Source of the DNA: Chryseotalea sanaruensis
GTDB taxonomy: Bacteria > Bacteroidota > Bacteroidia > Cytophagales > Cyclobacteriaceae
Reading direction: 5' to 3'
Assembly (NCBI RefSeq): GCF_003990915.1
Contig: NZ_BHXQ01000001.1
Span: forward strand, 62,001-126,000
Length of the DNA stretch: 64,000 bases
The position numbers were made by a program, and so were the translations under genes. The first letter of the stretch is position 1, and every line of letters starts with the position of its first letter. Below the pieces are notes generated by a model. That model was given only the letters and a program-made list of their open reading frames with translations. It was not told where the DNA came from and searched no databases. Positions 7,520-15,302 of the stretch are shown here, one piece after another.

Positions 7520-9034
7520 TTAAAGTTTAAGATCGCTCTGATTGAATTTCGTCTTTAAGTGATTATCACCCGTTGAAAAAGGTGCTCCTGGCCGGTGGAT
7601 ATACGCCTCGATCACACCGTCATTATTTGATCCACCAGTCTTGAGTTTTACGAATACTTCGGGGCGCACAATTTTTTCGGTATGGGTTGAAGACGTCTGG
7701 CTTCCAGAGATATTATTTACGCCTGCTGTAGCTCCGATTGACTTACGTTCGTATTCCGCTTCGCCAATCAATGTCGAGGAATATGTATTTGTCTCAATAT
7801 CAGCATTGGCATGAAATATTTTTGTATTAAGTGTTCCAAGAAAGCTTTTGACTCGATACTCTGATTTTTCACCCCCCATATTTGCGTAGTAGTTTGGAAG
7901 ATTCTGAGAGATATAAACCGTGCATATGCGCGAGCTCCGAGCTGTGGCTTGATAATCTGCATCGTGTTCATGCAGGAAGTTTTGTGATTCATCCGCCCAT
8001 AAGAAAACAGGGCGTTGACCATATTTCGGATCACGTCTTTCCATGGCACGTTGCCAGATATATTTAAACATGATTTGGGCATCACGTCCAACCTTGCCAT
8101 AGGACTTGACCGGAAGGTTGAGAACGATGATTGCCCCACGTAAGCAATCTTCTGGTTCGATGTTCGAAATCTTGTTGCTGAAAAGAGAATACACAGGCTC
8201 ATGCATAAAGCGTGAGAGGAAACCAACAAACGAGAAGTCGATAATAGATCGGGTCTTCTCACTCATGGGTATATAGATATGAAAGAAATCTTCTATTTGT
8301 GAGAGCAAGTGTAATTCTGGAATGTCTTCCATAGCACGGCCTGATGAAGTTCCCTCTTTTTCCATTTTGCTTAGTTCCTGAAGGTCAAATTTCCGCTCCC
8401 ACTCATCAAGCTTTTCTTTGACCTTTTTATTCGCGATTCGAATAGCTTTTTGATAAGGGCGATCTGCGAGCTTAGGATCAAGCAATTCGTTTTCTGTTTT
8501 CGGAAGAGATTGGGCTATCTCGTAAAGATCTTTTATTCTGAGTGCGCCATAGGCGAGTTTGCACAAATCAACAAGGTTGTGCATCAATAAATCGGTGGAG
8601 TTTTCCCAAAACATATCATCCGACTTACCGCCTTGTTTTTCTTCGCTTGCCTTTAATACAGTTTTGAGAACATGGACAATGTTCCCAGTGATTGACATTC
8701 CTGGACTACTATTCTTACTTTCATATTCAAGGAAATTGAAATTATTTTTTCCACCAGGTTCAATTACGACCATATCCCCAAGTCGTCCGGTTAAGCGGCA
8801 ATAGTCTTCCCAGAGTTTTTTTTCATCTGGTTTCGCAGTAAGAACAAGACCACCAAAACCAGCCTTTAGATATTTGAGAGCAAAGAGGCGGCCAGAGCCG
8901 GAGGTTTTACCCGAACCTATTCCTCCAAATATTTGGACGCCTTCGACTGCATTTCGAATCGTCCAGTTATCCGAGGTGGTTTTACCGTTAAAATTTATAA
9001 GGATTGTATCAAGATCGAATCCTTGCATACGCAT
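7520..9034 (-). CDS. VirD4/TraD-like type IV coupling ATPase lacking an N-terminal membrane anchor
   Basis: Coupling proteins bring the relaxase-DNA complex to the type IV secretion channel. The 504-residue protein has Walker A FGGIGSGKTSGSGR near residue 40 and Walker B RPVFLWADESQNF near residue 345, followed by a region typical of TraG/TraD C-terminal (TraM-recognition) domains with SRICTVYISQNLPNYYANMG. The fold starts almost at the N-terminus and there is no hydrophobic segment before the Walker A, unlike full-length VirD4 or TrwB. The downstream gene encodes a membrane protein that might anchor it. ATG codons at 9034 and 9028 are both possible starts. The 180 bases upstream (9035-9215) hold no gene I can see and probably contain the promoter. 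Confidence 0.88.
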   Translation of the reverse strand: MRMQGFDLDTILINFNGKTTSDNWTIRNAVEGVQIFGGIGSGKTSGSGRLFALKYLKAGFGGLVLTAKPDEKKLWEDYCRLTGRLGDMVVIEPGGKNNFNFLEYESKNSSPGMSITGNIVHVLKTVLKASEEKQGGKSDDMFWENSTDLLMHNLVDLCKLAYGALRIKDLYEIAQSLPKTENELLDPKLADRPYQKAIRIANKKVKEKLDEWERKFDLQELSKMEKEGTSSGRAMEDIPELHLLSQIEDFFHIYIPMSEKTRSIIDFSFVGFLSRFMHEPVYSLFSNKISNIEPEDCLRGAIIVLNLPVKSYGKVGRDAQIMFKYIWQRAMERRDPKYGQRPVFLWADESQNFLHEHDADYQATARSSRICTVYISQNLPNYYANMGGEKSEYRVKSFLGTLNTKIFHANADIETNTYSSTLIGEAEYERKSIGATAGVNNISGSQTSSTHTEKIVRPEVFVKLKTGGSNNDGVIEAYIHRPGAPFSTGDNHLKTKFNQSDLKL

Positions 9035-9215
9035 TTCTTGTGAAGCCTATCTAGTTTGAAGAAAATAAATTACTCATATAGTTGCGCAAGCGAACGCATT
9101 AAATTTATGTTATCAATAAAGGGATGATGCTTTTCAGCTCATTTCAAAGAGAAATTGATAAAATTCATATACCGATTTTAAGGTATAAGAATAAGTATTT
9201 TTACCTATTGTTGAT

Positions 9216-9860
9216 TTAAGCAATTCCAGGGCCAAGCAGAGGTAGATTATCTGCTACATCAACGCCATGCTTTATATGTGTTTCGCGATATTGAATTCCG
9301 GTGATGGCGCGATAATCCACTTGGTTAATCTCAAAGCGACTTTCCGGCTTTAGTTCATTGGTGAATTCGCGCATGTAAAGTTCGATCTTGAGCGAGTATT
9401 CTAGGTCGGGCATATAACCTAGCAAACATTGAATTTTCGAACGGACAATATCTTTATGCTCGACTAAATGATTCTCATACTTTAACAGATCGGAATAAGA
9501 AATGGTGCTGTCTCTTAGGCAGATGGCTTCTTTCATATCGGCATTACGTATGTGACGCACATGGATATCCATTTCGTTTACGCAATGTTCGTAACGAAGA
9601 ATTTCATCAAGATGGAAACGACACAACGCCCATCGAACATAGAATTCATGTCTCTTCGCATGTTTTGGATCGGGAAGGTAGCCCAAGCGTTGTTCTATAT
9701 AGAACATGGCAGGCAACTCATATTCGGGCAGATAGGTTTTAGAGATATGCTCTACATCAGTAGGTAGCGTTGTTTTATGAAGCATAAAATAACGCTTGCA
9801 ACGTTCTTCTGAAATCGGGTCGAGATTAAGAAATGCGCCAGCCAAAACAGCCTCCCACAC
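9216..9860 (-). CDS. Hypothetical protein with an internal duplication
   Basis: The 214-residue protein starts with GTG at 9860. The frame is open a few codons further upstream but contains no ATG before an in-frame TAA. It has no signal peptide or TM segment. Two segments resemble each other, LGYLPDPKHAKRHEFYVR and LGYMPDLEYSLKIELYMREF, about 85 residues apart, each preceded by a Tyr/His/Glu-rich helix. This suggests two copies of one helical unit. I do not recognise the family. It lies between the coupling ATPase and the excisionase cluster and is probably an element accessory gene. Confidence 0.65.
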   Translation of the reverse strand: MWEAVLAGAFLNLDPISEERCKRYFMLHKTTLPTDVEHISKTYLPEYELPAMFYIEQRLGYLPDPKHAKRHEFYVRWALCRFHLDEILRYEHCVNEMDIHVRHIRNADMKEAICLRDSTISYSDLLKYENHLVEHKDIVRSKIQCLLGYMPDLEYSLKIELYMREFTNELKPESRFEINQVDYRAITGIQYRETHIKHGVDVADNLPLLGPGIA

Positions 9861-9912
9861 AACTGATTTACAATATGTATATTAGCAGAGGGCTTCTAAA
9901 TGTCAAGGACAA

Positions 9913-10464
9913 ATGGATGAAAAGGAAAGGAAAGAACTCGAGGATTTTTTCAAAAAAAATCCAAAGGTTCAGAAACTTGCAAATGAAACAAGGCAGACTT
10001 TGCACGATTTAGATAGAGCTATCGAGGATGCACCTCCGGACAGACCAGCACCGCGACTAACACCTAATGGGGCGCTTTCCCACAGTAGTCCAGGAACACA
10101 AACTAGAACCAAGGGAATACTCATTGGTATGAAGAAGGAGGCACTGGATACCTACCACAAAAAATTAGATGAATTTACCATCAACTATGACGAAGCCACC
10201 AAAGGTCGCATTCAAGAATTGTCCACCAAATCAATATTGGAAACAGACTACAAGAAAAAAGAATATCAGACCAATAAAGAAAACCTTAAGTACGAGTTCT
10301 CAGAATCAAAATCCGACATTCAAAGGGGCGATGTTTCAAAACGAATTATGGACTCACTTTGGTCAAGTAGGGTTGGGAAAGGGATTGATCCTGAGCAAAG
10401 CAAAGACAAATTAGAAAGGAATAAACTGGACAAAGACAGAGACCTAGAGCCTATAAAAGATTAG
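9913..10464 (+). CDS. Charged hypothetical protein, opposite orientation to its neighbours
   Basis: The 183-residue protein is rich in Lys, Glu and Asp with a Pro-rich linker (DAPPDRPAPRLTPNG) near residue 40. The rest looks helical, possibly coiled coil, and has no TM or signal peptide. It is the only + strand gene in this part of the element. It starts 52 bases from the divergent GTG of the neighbouring gene and overlaps the convergent 82-residue gene by four bases at its stop. No family is recognised. A DNA-transfer accessory or regulatory role is possible but not supported by any motif. Confidence 0.6.
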   Translation: MDEKERKELEDFFKKNPKVQKLANETRQTLHDLDRAIEDAPPDRPAPRLTPNGALSHSSPGTQTRTKGILIGMKKEALDTYHKKLDEFTINYDEATKGRIQELSTKSILETDYKKKEYQTNKENLKYEFSESKSDIQRGDVSKRIMDSLWSSRVGKGIDPEQSKDKLERNKLDKDRDLEPIKD

Positions 10465-10709
10465 CGGTCTCTATCGTGACCCTTATCTTTCGTCTTGTCA
10501 GGTGAGGGCTTTGTGAAAGTTCGTTCCCGTTGTTCGCGTATACGCTCTAGGATATATTCCTTGTGTCCATCCCGAAATCCTTGAAGCCGTTCTCCGTTAC
10601 CTTTTGCTGATGCAAGCTTTTCAGCAAGGTCACGTGAATCTTTGGTTAATACATAACCCTCATTAAATCCCTTCACGTAGTCGGGGGAAGGTGTAGTTGT
10701 TTCTTCCAT
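10461..10709 (-). CDS. Small charged hypothetical protein
   Basis: The 82-residue product begins MEETTTPSPDYVKGFNEGY and ends in a Lys/Asp/Arg-rich tail. The motif YVKGFNEGY and, later, GFRDGHKEYI look like two related GF.xG turns. There is no signal peptide. It is two bases downstream of the HTH gene, so the two are almost certainly one transcript. Similar tiny genes accompany integrase modules in Bacteroidota, but the function is unknown. Confidence 0.6.
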   Translation of the reverse strand: MEETTTPSPDYVKGFNEGYVLTKDSRDLAEKLASAKGNGERLQGFRDGHKEYILERIREQRERTFTKPSPDKTKDKGHDRDR

Positions 10710-10711
10710 AG

Positions 10712-10981
10712 CTAATAAGTTTCGCGTGCGTTTTGTTCAAGAAAGAGATCAAGTGATTCACGGTCGTAGAGAATTATTTTCTTCTGCGGTTGCGTGAATC
10801 TGATCTTTCCTTCGTCACGTAATTTCTGCATTGTGGTTTTGGATTTGATGTTCAGCAAGCGCATAGCTTCCTCATCCGAAACCCACTTATCAAAGCTGTT
10901 ACCTTTCTTATCCTTTAGTCGGGTAACAACTTGTTCGACAAGTGCATAAAACGCATCTTCTTCAAGGCAAATGACTTGCAT
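10712..10981 (-). CDS. Excisionase/MerR-like helix-turn-helix DNA-binding protein
   Basis: The 89-residue protein has the layout of small winged-HTH proteins (HTH_17/excisionase type). Residues about 32-75 contain WVSDEEAMRLLNIKSKTTMQKLRDEGKI, here given in two parts: WVSDEEAMRLLNIKSK and TTMQKLRDEGKI. A wing with KKIILYDRESLDLFLE follows. These proteins typically bind att or promoter DNA and help excision or control transfer genes. The position, close to the tyrosine recombinase, fits that role. It forms a two-gene unit with the 82-residue gene downstream. Confidence 0.8.
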   Translation of the reverse strand: MQVICLEEDAFYALVEQVVTRLKDKKGNSFDKWVSDEEAMRLLNIKSKTTMQKLRDEGKIRFTQPQKKIILYDRESLDLFLEQNARETY

Positions 10982-10990
10982 GAAAATATA

Positions 10991-11920
10991 TTAGAATTTG
11001 AATCCAACAACAAAATTCATGGTCGCTCTATCCCAGCGATCAGTTTCTTTGTTCAAATTGTTATTCCAGTCTTTGTAGAAGATTTGCAAACCAAGCACAA
11101 TAAGATCAGGATTATTTTTCTGGTTTAAGTAAATTCCTGCACCAGGAGAGAATAGGTCTACAGATTCCTTATTCGGATAAATATCTTGTCTAAGATGTAT
11201 CATCGGTGTTAGGCGAGCATTGGGAATGAAGTATCCAACATCTACCATTGGTCTTATAAATTGCATATTTTGCTTTAATTGACTCTTTAGGTAAACCTCA
11301 GAAACTTCAGTTGTCACATATCCGCTCGATCCAGTAGATGTAAGGCCAGATAAGTTCAATTCACGATATTCATATTTGTCAATAGACTTTACGTTATCCA
11401 TTGAGCCAATTTCAATAGCTATGCCTAATAAAATTCGTCTAAGGTGTTTACGATCAATCAACTCTAATGTATTGTATCCTAGTTGAATTGAATAATTTGT
11501 TGGTGCAACAGATTCTTTTTTAATTAATGTGCCTTCAATAGAAGCTATTTCAATACGGCTAACATTAATTTTTGGAGATATGTAGAAGAAATCTTTTGCA
11601 TTTTTTCCAACATATGTTGATGTAAGACCGAACTGAACTTGAAAATTTGTCTCCCCCTTTTTTATGATAGGAATTTTACCATCTTTTCCACTAAACTTAA
11701 GTTCTGCACCCCAGTACAGGTTTTGAGTTGATAGAATATCTTGATCTATGAAGGATAATGATAAAGATTTTTCTGCTGCATTAAGTATTAGTTGTAAAGA
11801 ATCAGAGGTTGCTAAAGAAAATGCTGACTTACCATCTGCATCTTGGAGTAAGCTTGTCTGCGAAAAAGCAGAGCCCGAAATTGTCATTGCTGTGATTAAG
11901 CAAATACTTATTTTTCTCAT
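10991..11920 (-). CDS. Exported, probably outer-membrane beta-barrel protein
   Basis: The 309-residue protein has a clear signal peptide (MRKISICLITAMTISGSAFSQ) and then alternating strands with aromatic girdle residues, for example FFYISPKINVSRIEIA and the terminal DRATMNFVVGFKF, which ends in Phe as many barrels do. I do not recognise the family. Its ATG overlaps the TGA of the 116-residue gene by four bases (11917-11920), implying coupled translation of an inside and an outer-membrane partner. It is AT-rich like the host and sits in the cargo position between the recombinase and excisionase genes of the element. Confidence 0.7.
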   Translation of the reverse strand: MRKISICLITAMTISGSAFSQTSLLQDADGKSAFSLATSDSLQLILNAAEKSLSLSFIDQDILSTQNLYWGAELKFSGKDGKIPIIKKGETNFQVQFGLTSTYVGKNAKDFFYISPKINVSRIEIASIEGTLIKKESVAPTNYSIQLGYNTLELIDRKHLRRILLGIAIEIGSMDNVKSIDKYEYRELNLSGLTSTGSSGYVTTEVSEVYLKSQLKQNMQFIRPMVDVGYFIPNARLTPMIHLRQDIYPNKESVDLFSPGAGIYLNQKNNPDLIVLGLQIFYKDWNNNLNKETDRWDRATMNFVVGFKF

Positions 11921-12267
11921 ACGATTTTTGATAAAGCTTTTATTGTTAGTGGAATCTCAACTGTATCAACTACAGTATCTTTATTTGAGTTGTTAAGTTC
12001 TCGTGTTCCTTTCGTCAACTCTACCCATTTTCCTTTGTCTTTAATCTGTATTGTATAAGTGTATTTTGTTGTGGCTCTTGCGCCTACAATAAGTTTGAAA
12101 TCAAATGCCCCCTGAACATCGATATTAAATTCATCAGAGATATATTTTTTGAATGCATCTTGTCGATGCCAACTTATTTGTAAGTCCTCATCACCTTCAG
12201 GGTGAAATTTGACCATAAAAATTCTTGCTGTACCTTTTACAGTAACTTTAAATCCATACGCTGCCAT
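11917..12267 (-). CDS. Small beta-rich hypothetical protein coupled to the barrel gene
   Basis: The 116-residue protein has no signal peptide. It alternates hydrophobic and polar residues (YGFKVTVKGTARIFMVKF, TTKYTYTIQIKDKGKWVEL), so it is probably a single beta-sandwich or barrel domain. Its stop overlaps the start of the exported 309-residue protein by four bases. No family or catalytic motif is recognised. The two genes look like an element cargo pair. Possible roles include a secreted substrate with its outer-membrane partner, or a defence module, but nothing in the sequence decides this. Confidence 0.65.
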   Translation of the reverse strand: MAAYGFKVTVKGTARIFMVKFHPEGDEDLQISWHRQDAFKKYISDEFNIDVQGAFDFKLIVGARATTKYTYTIQIKDKGKWVELTKGTRELNNSNKDTVVDTVEIPLTIKALSKIV

Positions 12268-12374
12268 AGAGTGTTTTTTTTGTTATTAGTAATAAGCCCA
12301 AGACTAATTTCTATAAAACAGATCACAACAACAAGTGAATGCTAACTAAAGATTATGAATTTTGAAAAAATACC

Positions 12375-13706
12375 TTATTTGAGGTATGTAATTTTTTCAT
12401 TCACTTCATCGAGAATTTTTTCAATTATAATCTTACCGTAATGTTTATCGGTAACGCTTACGTTTGAGTGCCCTAAGGCAGAGGATATTTGTCGAATATC
12501 AATGCCCATGTCTAAGCCAATGTTTGTCCAGGTGTCTCTCGCTGAATATGACGTAATGGTTTTGGCTATACCAGTTTGCTGAGCGATAAGGTTCATGCGC
12601 TTATTGAACCATTTTATCTTGTCATTCTTAACGCGGTGCATCCTGTGGGGTGGTGTGTCTATTGGTAGAATAGGGAAGAGGTAATCTTCCGGTTTCTTTT
12701 TGTCTTTATTGTAGGTGTTAATAATAGCAAGTGATTCCGAACTTTGCTTGATTGAGAAGAAGTCACCCTCATACATGGTTTTCTTCCTGAAGTACTTTAT
12801 TCGTTCACCGTCAAACTGCATGACCTTGATAAGTGCCATATCGTAAAAGTTCATTCCCATATTATTGAACATGAAAAGAAAGAAGTTGCGGGCATGGAAG
12901 TCAGGGCTATCCGGCTTTAGGTCAAGTTTCCGAATGATATTGATCTCATCAGGTGTTAACGGGTTAGGGGCGTTCTCATAGCTTGCCTTTTTAACTCCGG
13001 CCAAGGGTGTATGGTCTTTCAATTCAGGGAAGGATTGCCCTGCATCATTCAATATAGCGTTTAAGCTTCTGAGGTATATACCAACAGTATTACGGGACTT
13101 GTACCGCCTAGTCATATAGGCTTTGAAGTCTTTCATAAACTCCGCATCAATCGCCTTTATGGCCATATCATATTTTTTGTATTCAGGCAGAATCTCGAAA
13201 CCTTCGCCCTGATTGTCTTTTTTGTTATAGAGTGTTTTGATAGTTTCATCATCAGGTTTTCCACCCAGCCTCATGCGATATTTGATAAATGCCTTTAAAG
13301 CATCTTCATAAGAACTTGCCGTTGAGTACCGACCTTCGGTCGCAAGACGGTAAAGGTACCGGCCACCAAACCCGAGCATGGATAGGGCTGACTGTTTATT
13401 GAAGAATTGGCGTTCTATCTCAAGCTTTAGCTTTTCGATAGGCCATAGCTTGATCATTTCGGCATTCTCATCAATCCAGAGATCGACTTCGCTCAAAAGC
13501 TTTTGGGTTCGCTTGGTTTGTCTTACTGAATTGGGTATTCCAGTGACTTTACCCGTAATCGGATCGAACTGATTTTCCTTTAGATGAACATCAAAGGGTA
13601 TGTCTCGTGTCTTGGTTTGGTGACTAATCCTTAGAACGAGTGCATATCGACCGTCAGCAATTTGGTGGTCTTTCCGTCTGTCCAGTACATTCTTTACTGT
13701 AGCCAT
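12375..13706 (-). CDS. Tyrosine recombinase (integrase) of the element
   Basis: The 443-residue protein follows the Bacteroidota integrase plan: an arm-binding N-terminus (ALVLRISHQTKTRDIPFDVH), a SAM-like core-binding domain near residues 100-215 and a catalytic domain from about residue 245. The C-terminal boxes are clear: SYSARDTWTNIGLD holds the second catalytic Arg, LGHSNVSVT the conserved Gly-His, and DKHYGKI the nucleophilic Tyr. In the first box, FLFMFNNMGMNFYDMALIKV, I see no Arg where most relatives have one, and Ser replaces the His of HxxR. Some Bacteroidota integrases have Asn in that first box. It lies 135 bases from the tRNA-Thr fragment and is the likely enzyme for that site. 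Confidence 0.93.
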   Translation of the reverse strand: MATVKNVLDRRKDHQIADGRYALVLRISHQTKTRDIPFDVHLKENQFDPITGKVTGIPNSVRQTKRTQKLLSEVDLWIDENAEMIKLWPIEKLKLEIERQFFNKQSALSMLGFGGRYLYRLATEGRYSTASSYEDALKAFIKYRMRLGGKPDDETIKTLYNKKDNQGEGFEILPEYKKYDMAIKAIDAEFMKDFKAYMTRRYKSRNTVGIYLRSLNAILNDAGQSFPELKDHTPLAGVKKASYENAPNPLTPDEINIIRKLDLKPDSPDFHARNFFLFMFNNMGMNFYDMALIKVMQFDGERIKYFRKKTMYEGDFFSIKQSSESLAIINTYNKDKKKPEDYLFPILPIDTPPHRMHRVKNDKIKWFNKRMNLIAQQTGIAKTITSYSARDTWTNIGLDMGIDIRQISSALGHSNVSVTDKHYGKIIIEKILDEVNEKITYLK

Positions 13707-13719
13707 AACGAGTGGGTTT

Positions 13720-13741
13720 TTTCCGGCGTGTTTCCGGCGTG
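13720..13741. repeat. Tandem 11-base repeat upstream of the integrase gene
   Basis: TTTCCGGCGTG occurs twice in immediate succession (13720-13730 and 13731-13741), just before the integrase start codon on its upstream side. It may be an arm-type recombinase binding site or an operator for autoregulation. The close spacing to the start codon (within 40 bases) favours a control site. Chance duplication is possible. Confidence 0.4.
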
Positions 13742-13840
13742 TTTTTTTTGATTCGAACCGTTTTAATGTGAATCTAAAATAGCGAATTCAGGTCAAAAAA
13801 GCATATTTCACACCAGATAAATTCATATGAAACCATTTAG

Positions 13841-13888
13841 GACTGACTTGTAATCAGTAGGTCGCTGGTTCGATTCCGGCAGGGGGCT
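13841..13888 (+). pseudogene. 3' half of tRNA-Thr(UGU): right attachment site
   Basis: The sequence folds as the 3' part of a tRNA: anticodon arm ACTGA-CTTGTAA-TCAGT (perfect stem, anticodon TGT), variable loop AGGTC, T arm GCTGG-TTCGATT-CCGGC, then acceptor strand AGGGGGC and a discriminator T. It closely matches bacterial tRNA-Thr(UGU). The bases upstream (ATATGAAACCATTTAGG) do not form a D arm or a matching GCCCCCT acceptor strand, so the gene is incomplete. A Rho-independent terminator follows at once. The best explanation is the displaced 3' end left by integration of the element. Confidence 0.88.
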
Positions 13889-13898
13889 CTTCAAAATC

Positions 13899-13932
13899 AG
13901 CCAGTTACACAAAAGTGTGACTGGCTTTTTTA
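13899..13932 (+). terminator. Rho-independent terminator behind the tRNA fragment
   Basis: AGCCAGTTACAC (13899-13910) pairs with GTGTGACTGGCT (13915-13926) around an AAAA loop with one wobble pair, followed by a T-rich run. It probably belongs to the original tRNA-Thr gene. Confidence 0.85.
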
Positions 13933-13964
13933 TTTTATACGCACTTAACAATTACTTATAAAAA

Positions 13965-15038
13965 CTACTTTATTAACAATCCATCCTTAAACGAAAGCTT
14001 TCCATCAGTACCTATGCCCGTTGCATAATTAACCGTAAAGCTTGATGGATCTGCCCCGGCAAGCACATGTGTTTTATAAAACACATGTTGCCTGTCTTTA
14101 GCATAAAATTCGGTTATCGCGCTGAAAGTTGAAGGGTCTGCTTCACTTATTTTATCGGTGTCGTAATATACTGCATTTTCATCTTTTAAATAATCACGAT
14201 CAACGATTACCAGGGTAGCAACATCTACTGCCGGCAGTAGTTTTCCATCGCTTATCAAGGTGTTATTAATCACAACATTTCTTTCATCAATAACATTTAT
14301 AGCACCAATCTTGTCAAAGTTGAGTAATGAAAAAGGATTTTTCCAATTAGAGAGTATAATAGTATTACCAATTCGTGTGTAGTAGTCATTAAGGGCTTCT
14401 GCTTCGCCTGCTGGTCTTTCATTTTTCCTGACCACGCTTGTATTGTCTTCAGCTGTACCTGAAGTTGCTGTATAATCATCTACAATAGCATAGAGATAGG
14501 TGTTATCCATAGCCAGTGATTGATTGAGTCGTACAAAGGTCTTTCCGTCAGCATCTATTTTTTTGCCATAAAGAAAGACAGCCTTTTCATCTTTGCCCCA
14601 ACGTTGGCCGTAGGTTTCCTTTTCTAATGTTAACGGCTTATAGGTTTTGGGGTTAGCATCCTCAATAATACTCAAACGACTACCGTAATCGTGCTGATAA
14701 TACACGCGAATATCGTCTTTGGCAATATTATATTCGTCAACAATGAAGCTTTTATGATCAACATCTTGTTTTTGACCGTTCCAAAAAACAAACTGTTTGT
14801 CTTTGCCAAAATTTCTGGAGAGTAATTTAAAAGTAGACGGGTCTGCTTGTGTTTCTGTATAGCCCAGTTCGAACCAATTACCCATAGGGGAGTAGATGAT
14901 CTTTTCTTTCCAGGCGTGGTAGTAATAGGAGTCAGAGATGGAACTGTTCACTGGCTTACCTATACGGTAAAAGAAACGGGTCACTAATACGATAATTACC
15001 AATAAACCTGCCCCTATAACGATCAATACTACTTTCAC
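13965..15038 (-). CDS. DKNYY-family membrane-anchored protein
   Basis: The 357-residue protein has one N-terminal TM segment (residues 2-24, VVLIVIGAGLLVIIVLVTRFF) and then repeated units of the DKNYY type, for example FGKDKQFVFWNGQKQ, WGKDEKAVFLYGKKI, LKDENAVYYDTDKI and YAKDRQHVFYKTHVL, each followed by ADPSTF-like turns. DKNYY proteins are common in bacteria and have no defined biochemical role. The extracytoplasmic part is probably a surface or periplasmic repeat domain. It is the first host gene to the right of the element's attachment site and convergent with the tRNA terminator. Confidence 0.85.
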   Translation of the reverse strand: MKVVLIVIGAGLLVIIVLVTRFFYRIGKPVNSSISDSYYYHAWKEKIIYSPMGNWFELGYTETQADPSTFKLLSRNFGKDKQFVFWNGQKQDVDHKSFIVDEYNIAKDDIRVYYQHDYGSRLSIIEDANPKTYKPLTLEKETYGQRWGKDEKAVFLYGKKIDADGKTFVRLNQSLAMDNTYLYAIVDDYTATSGTAEDNTSVVRKNERPAGEAEALNDYYTRIGNTIILSNWKNPFSLLNFDKIGAINVIDERNVVINNTLISDGKLLPAVDVATLVIVDRDYLKDENAVYYDTDKISEADPSTFSAITEFYAKDRQHVFYKTHVLAGADPSSFTVNYATGIGTDGKLSFKDGLLIK

Positions 15039-15240
15039 TTAATAGAAATTTCCCTCAATTTATCGGGCAAAAGGCTGCAATTGCAATTTTATGAAGTAAA
15101 TATTTTTGGCCAGGTTTCTTTATGTTGTAATCAGCATTGACTTAGGATTTGATTACCTAAGTTTTACCAGGCAAGTTCATGGAACTTTTGGTATTGGCGT
15201 AATAGAAAATCAATTGTAATGTGAATTACCTCAGTTGGCA

Positions 15241-15271
15241 TAAAAAAAAGGAGGTACTTTCGTAGCCTCCC
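15241..15271 (-). terminator. Terminator of the coiled-coil lipoprotein gene
   Basis: On the minus strand GGAGGCTAC, a short loop and GTACCTCC form a hairpin with one bulge, followed by a run of T (A run at 15242-15249 on the + strand). It lies about 30 bases beyond the stop of the gene at 15303-16040. Confidence 0.75.
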
Positions 15272-15302
15272 CTTATCATCTCAATTGAATCAACCGGATC
15301 AT

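Larger units (their letters stand above)
1..13888. mobile_element. Right-hand part of an integrated conjugative/mobilizable element (left end outside window)
   Basis: The element is inferred from a tyrosine recombinase (12375-13706) beside a 3' tRNA-Thr fragment (13841-13888), an excisionase-like HTH gene, a VirD4-like ATPase and a MobF relaxase. Insertion into a tRNA 3' end normally regenerates an intact tRNA at one junction and leaves the displaced 3' piece at the other. The fragment lies on the + strand and is followed by its own terminator, so the intact tRNA should lie to the left. I found no second copy in 1-13840, so the left end is placed outside the window. The relaxase region is more G+C-rich than both the RHS region to its left and the host DNA to its right. 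No type IV secretion channel genes are visible, so ICE versus mobilizable element cannot be decided. Whether 1-3300 belongs to the element rests only on the tRNA argument. Confidence 0.7.

Noticed and set aside
7768..8262. 164-residue minus-strand ORF inside the coupling ATPase gene
   Set aside because: It is a second frame of the same strand within a gene that has clear Walker motifs. Its composition is irregular and no family is seen.
1..13840. A second copy of the tRNA-Thr 3' sequence marking the left end of the element inside the window
   Set aside because: Reading by eye gave no match, so the left end is taken to lie outside the window.
13841..13888. Complete tRNA-Thr gene
   Set aside because: The upstream bases do not provide a D arm or the acceptor strand that would pair with AGGGGGC.
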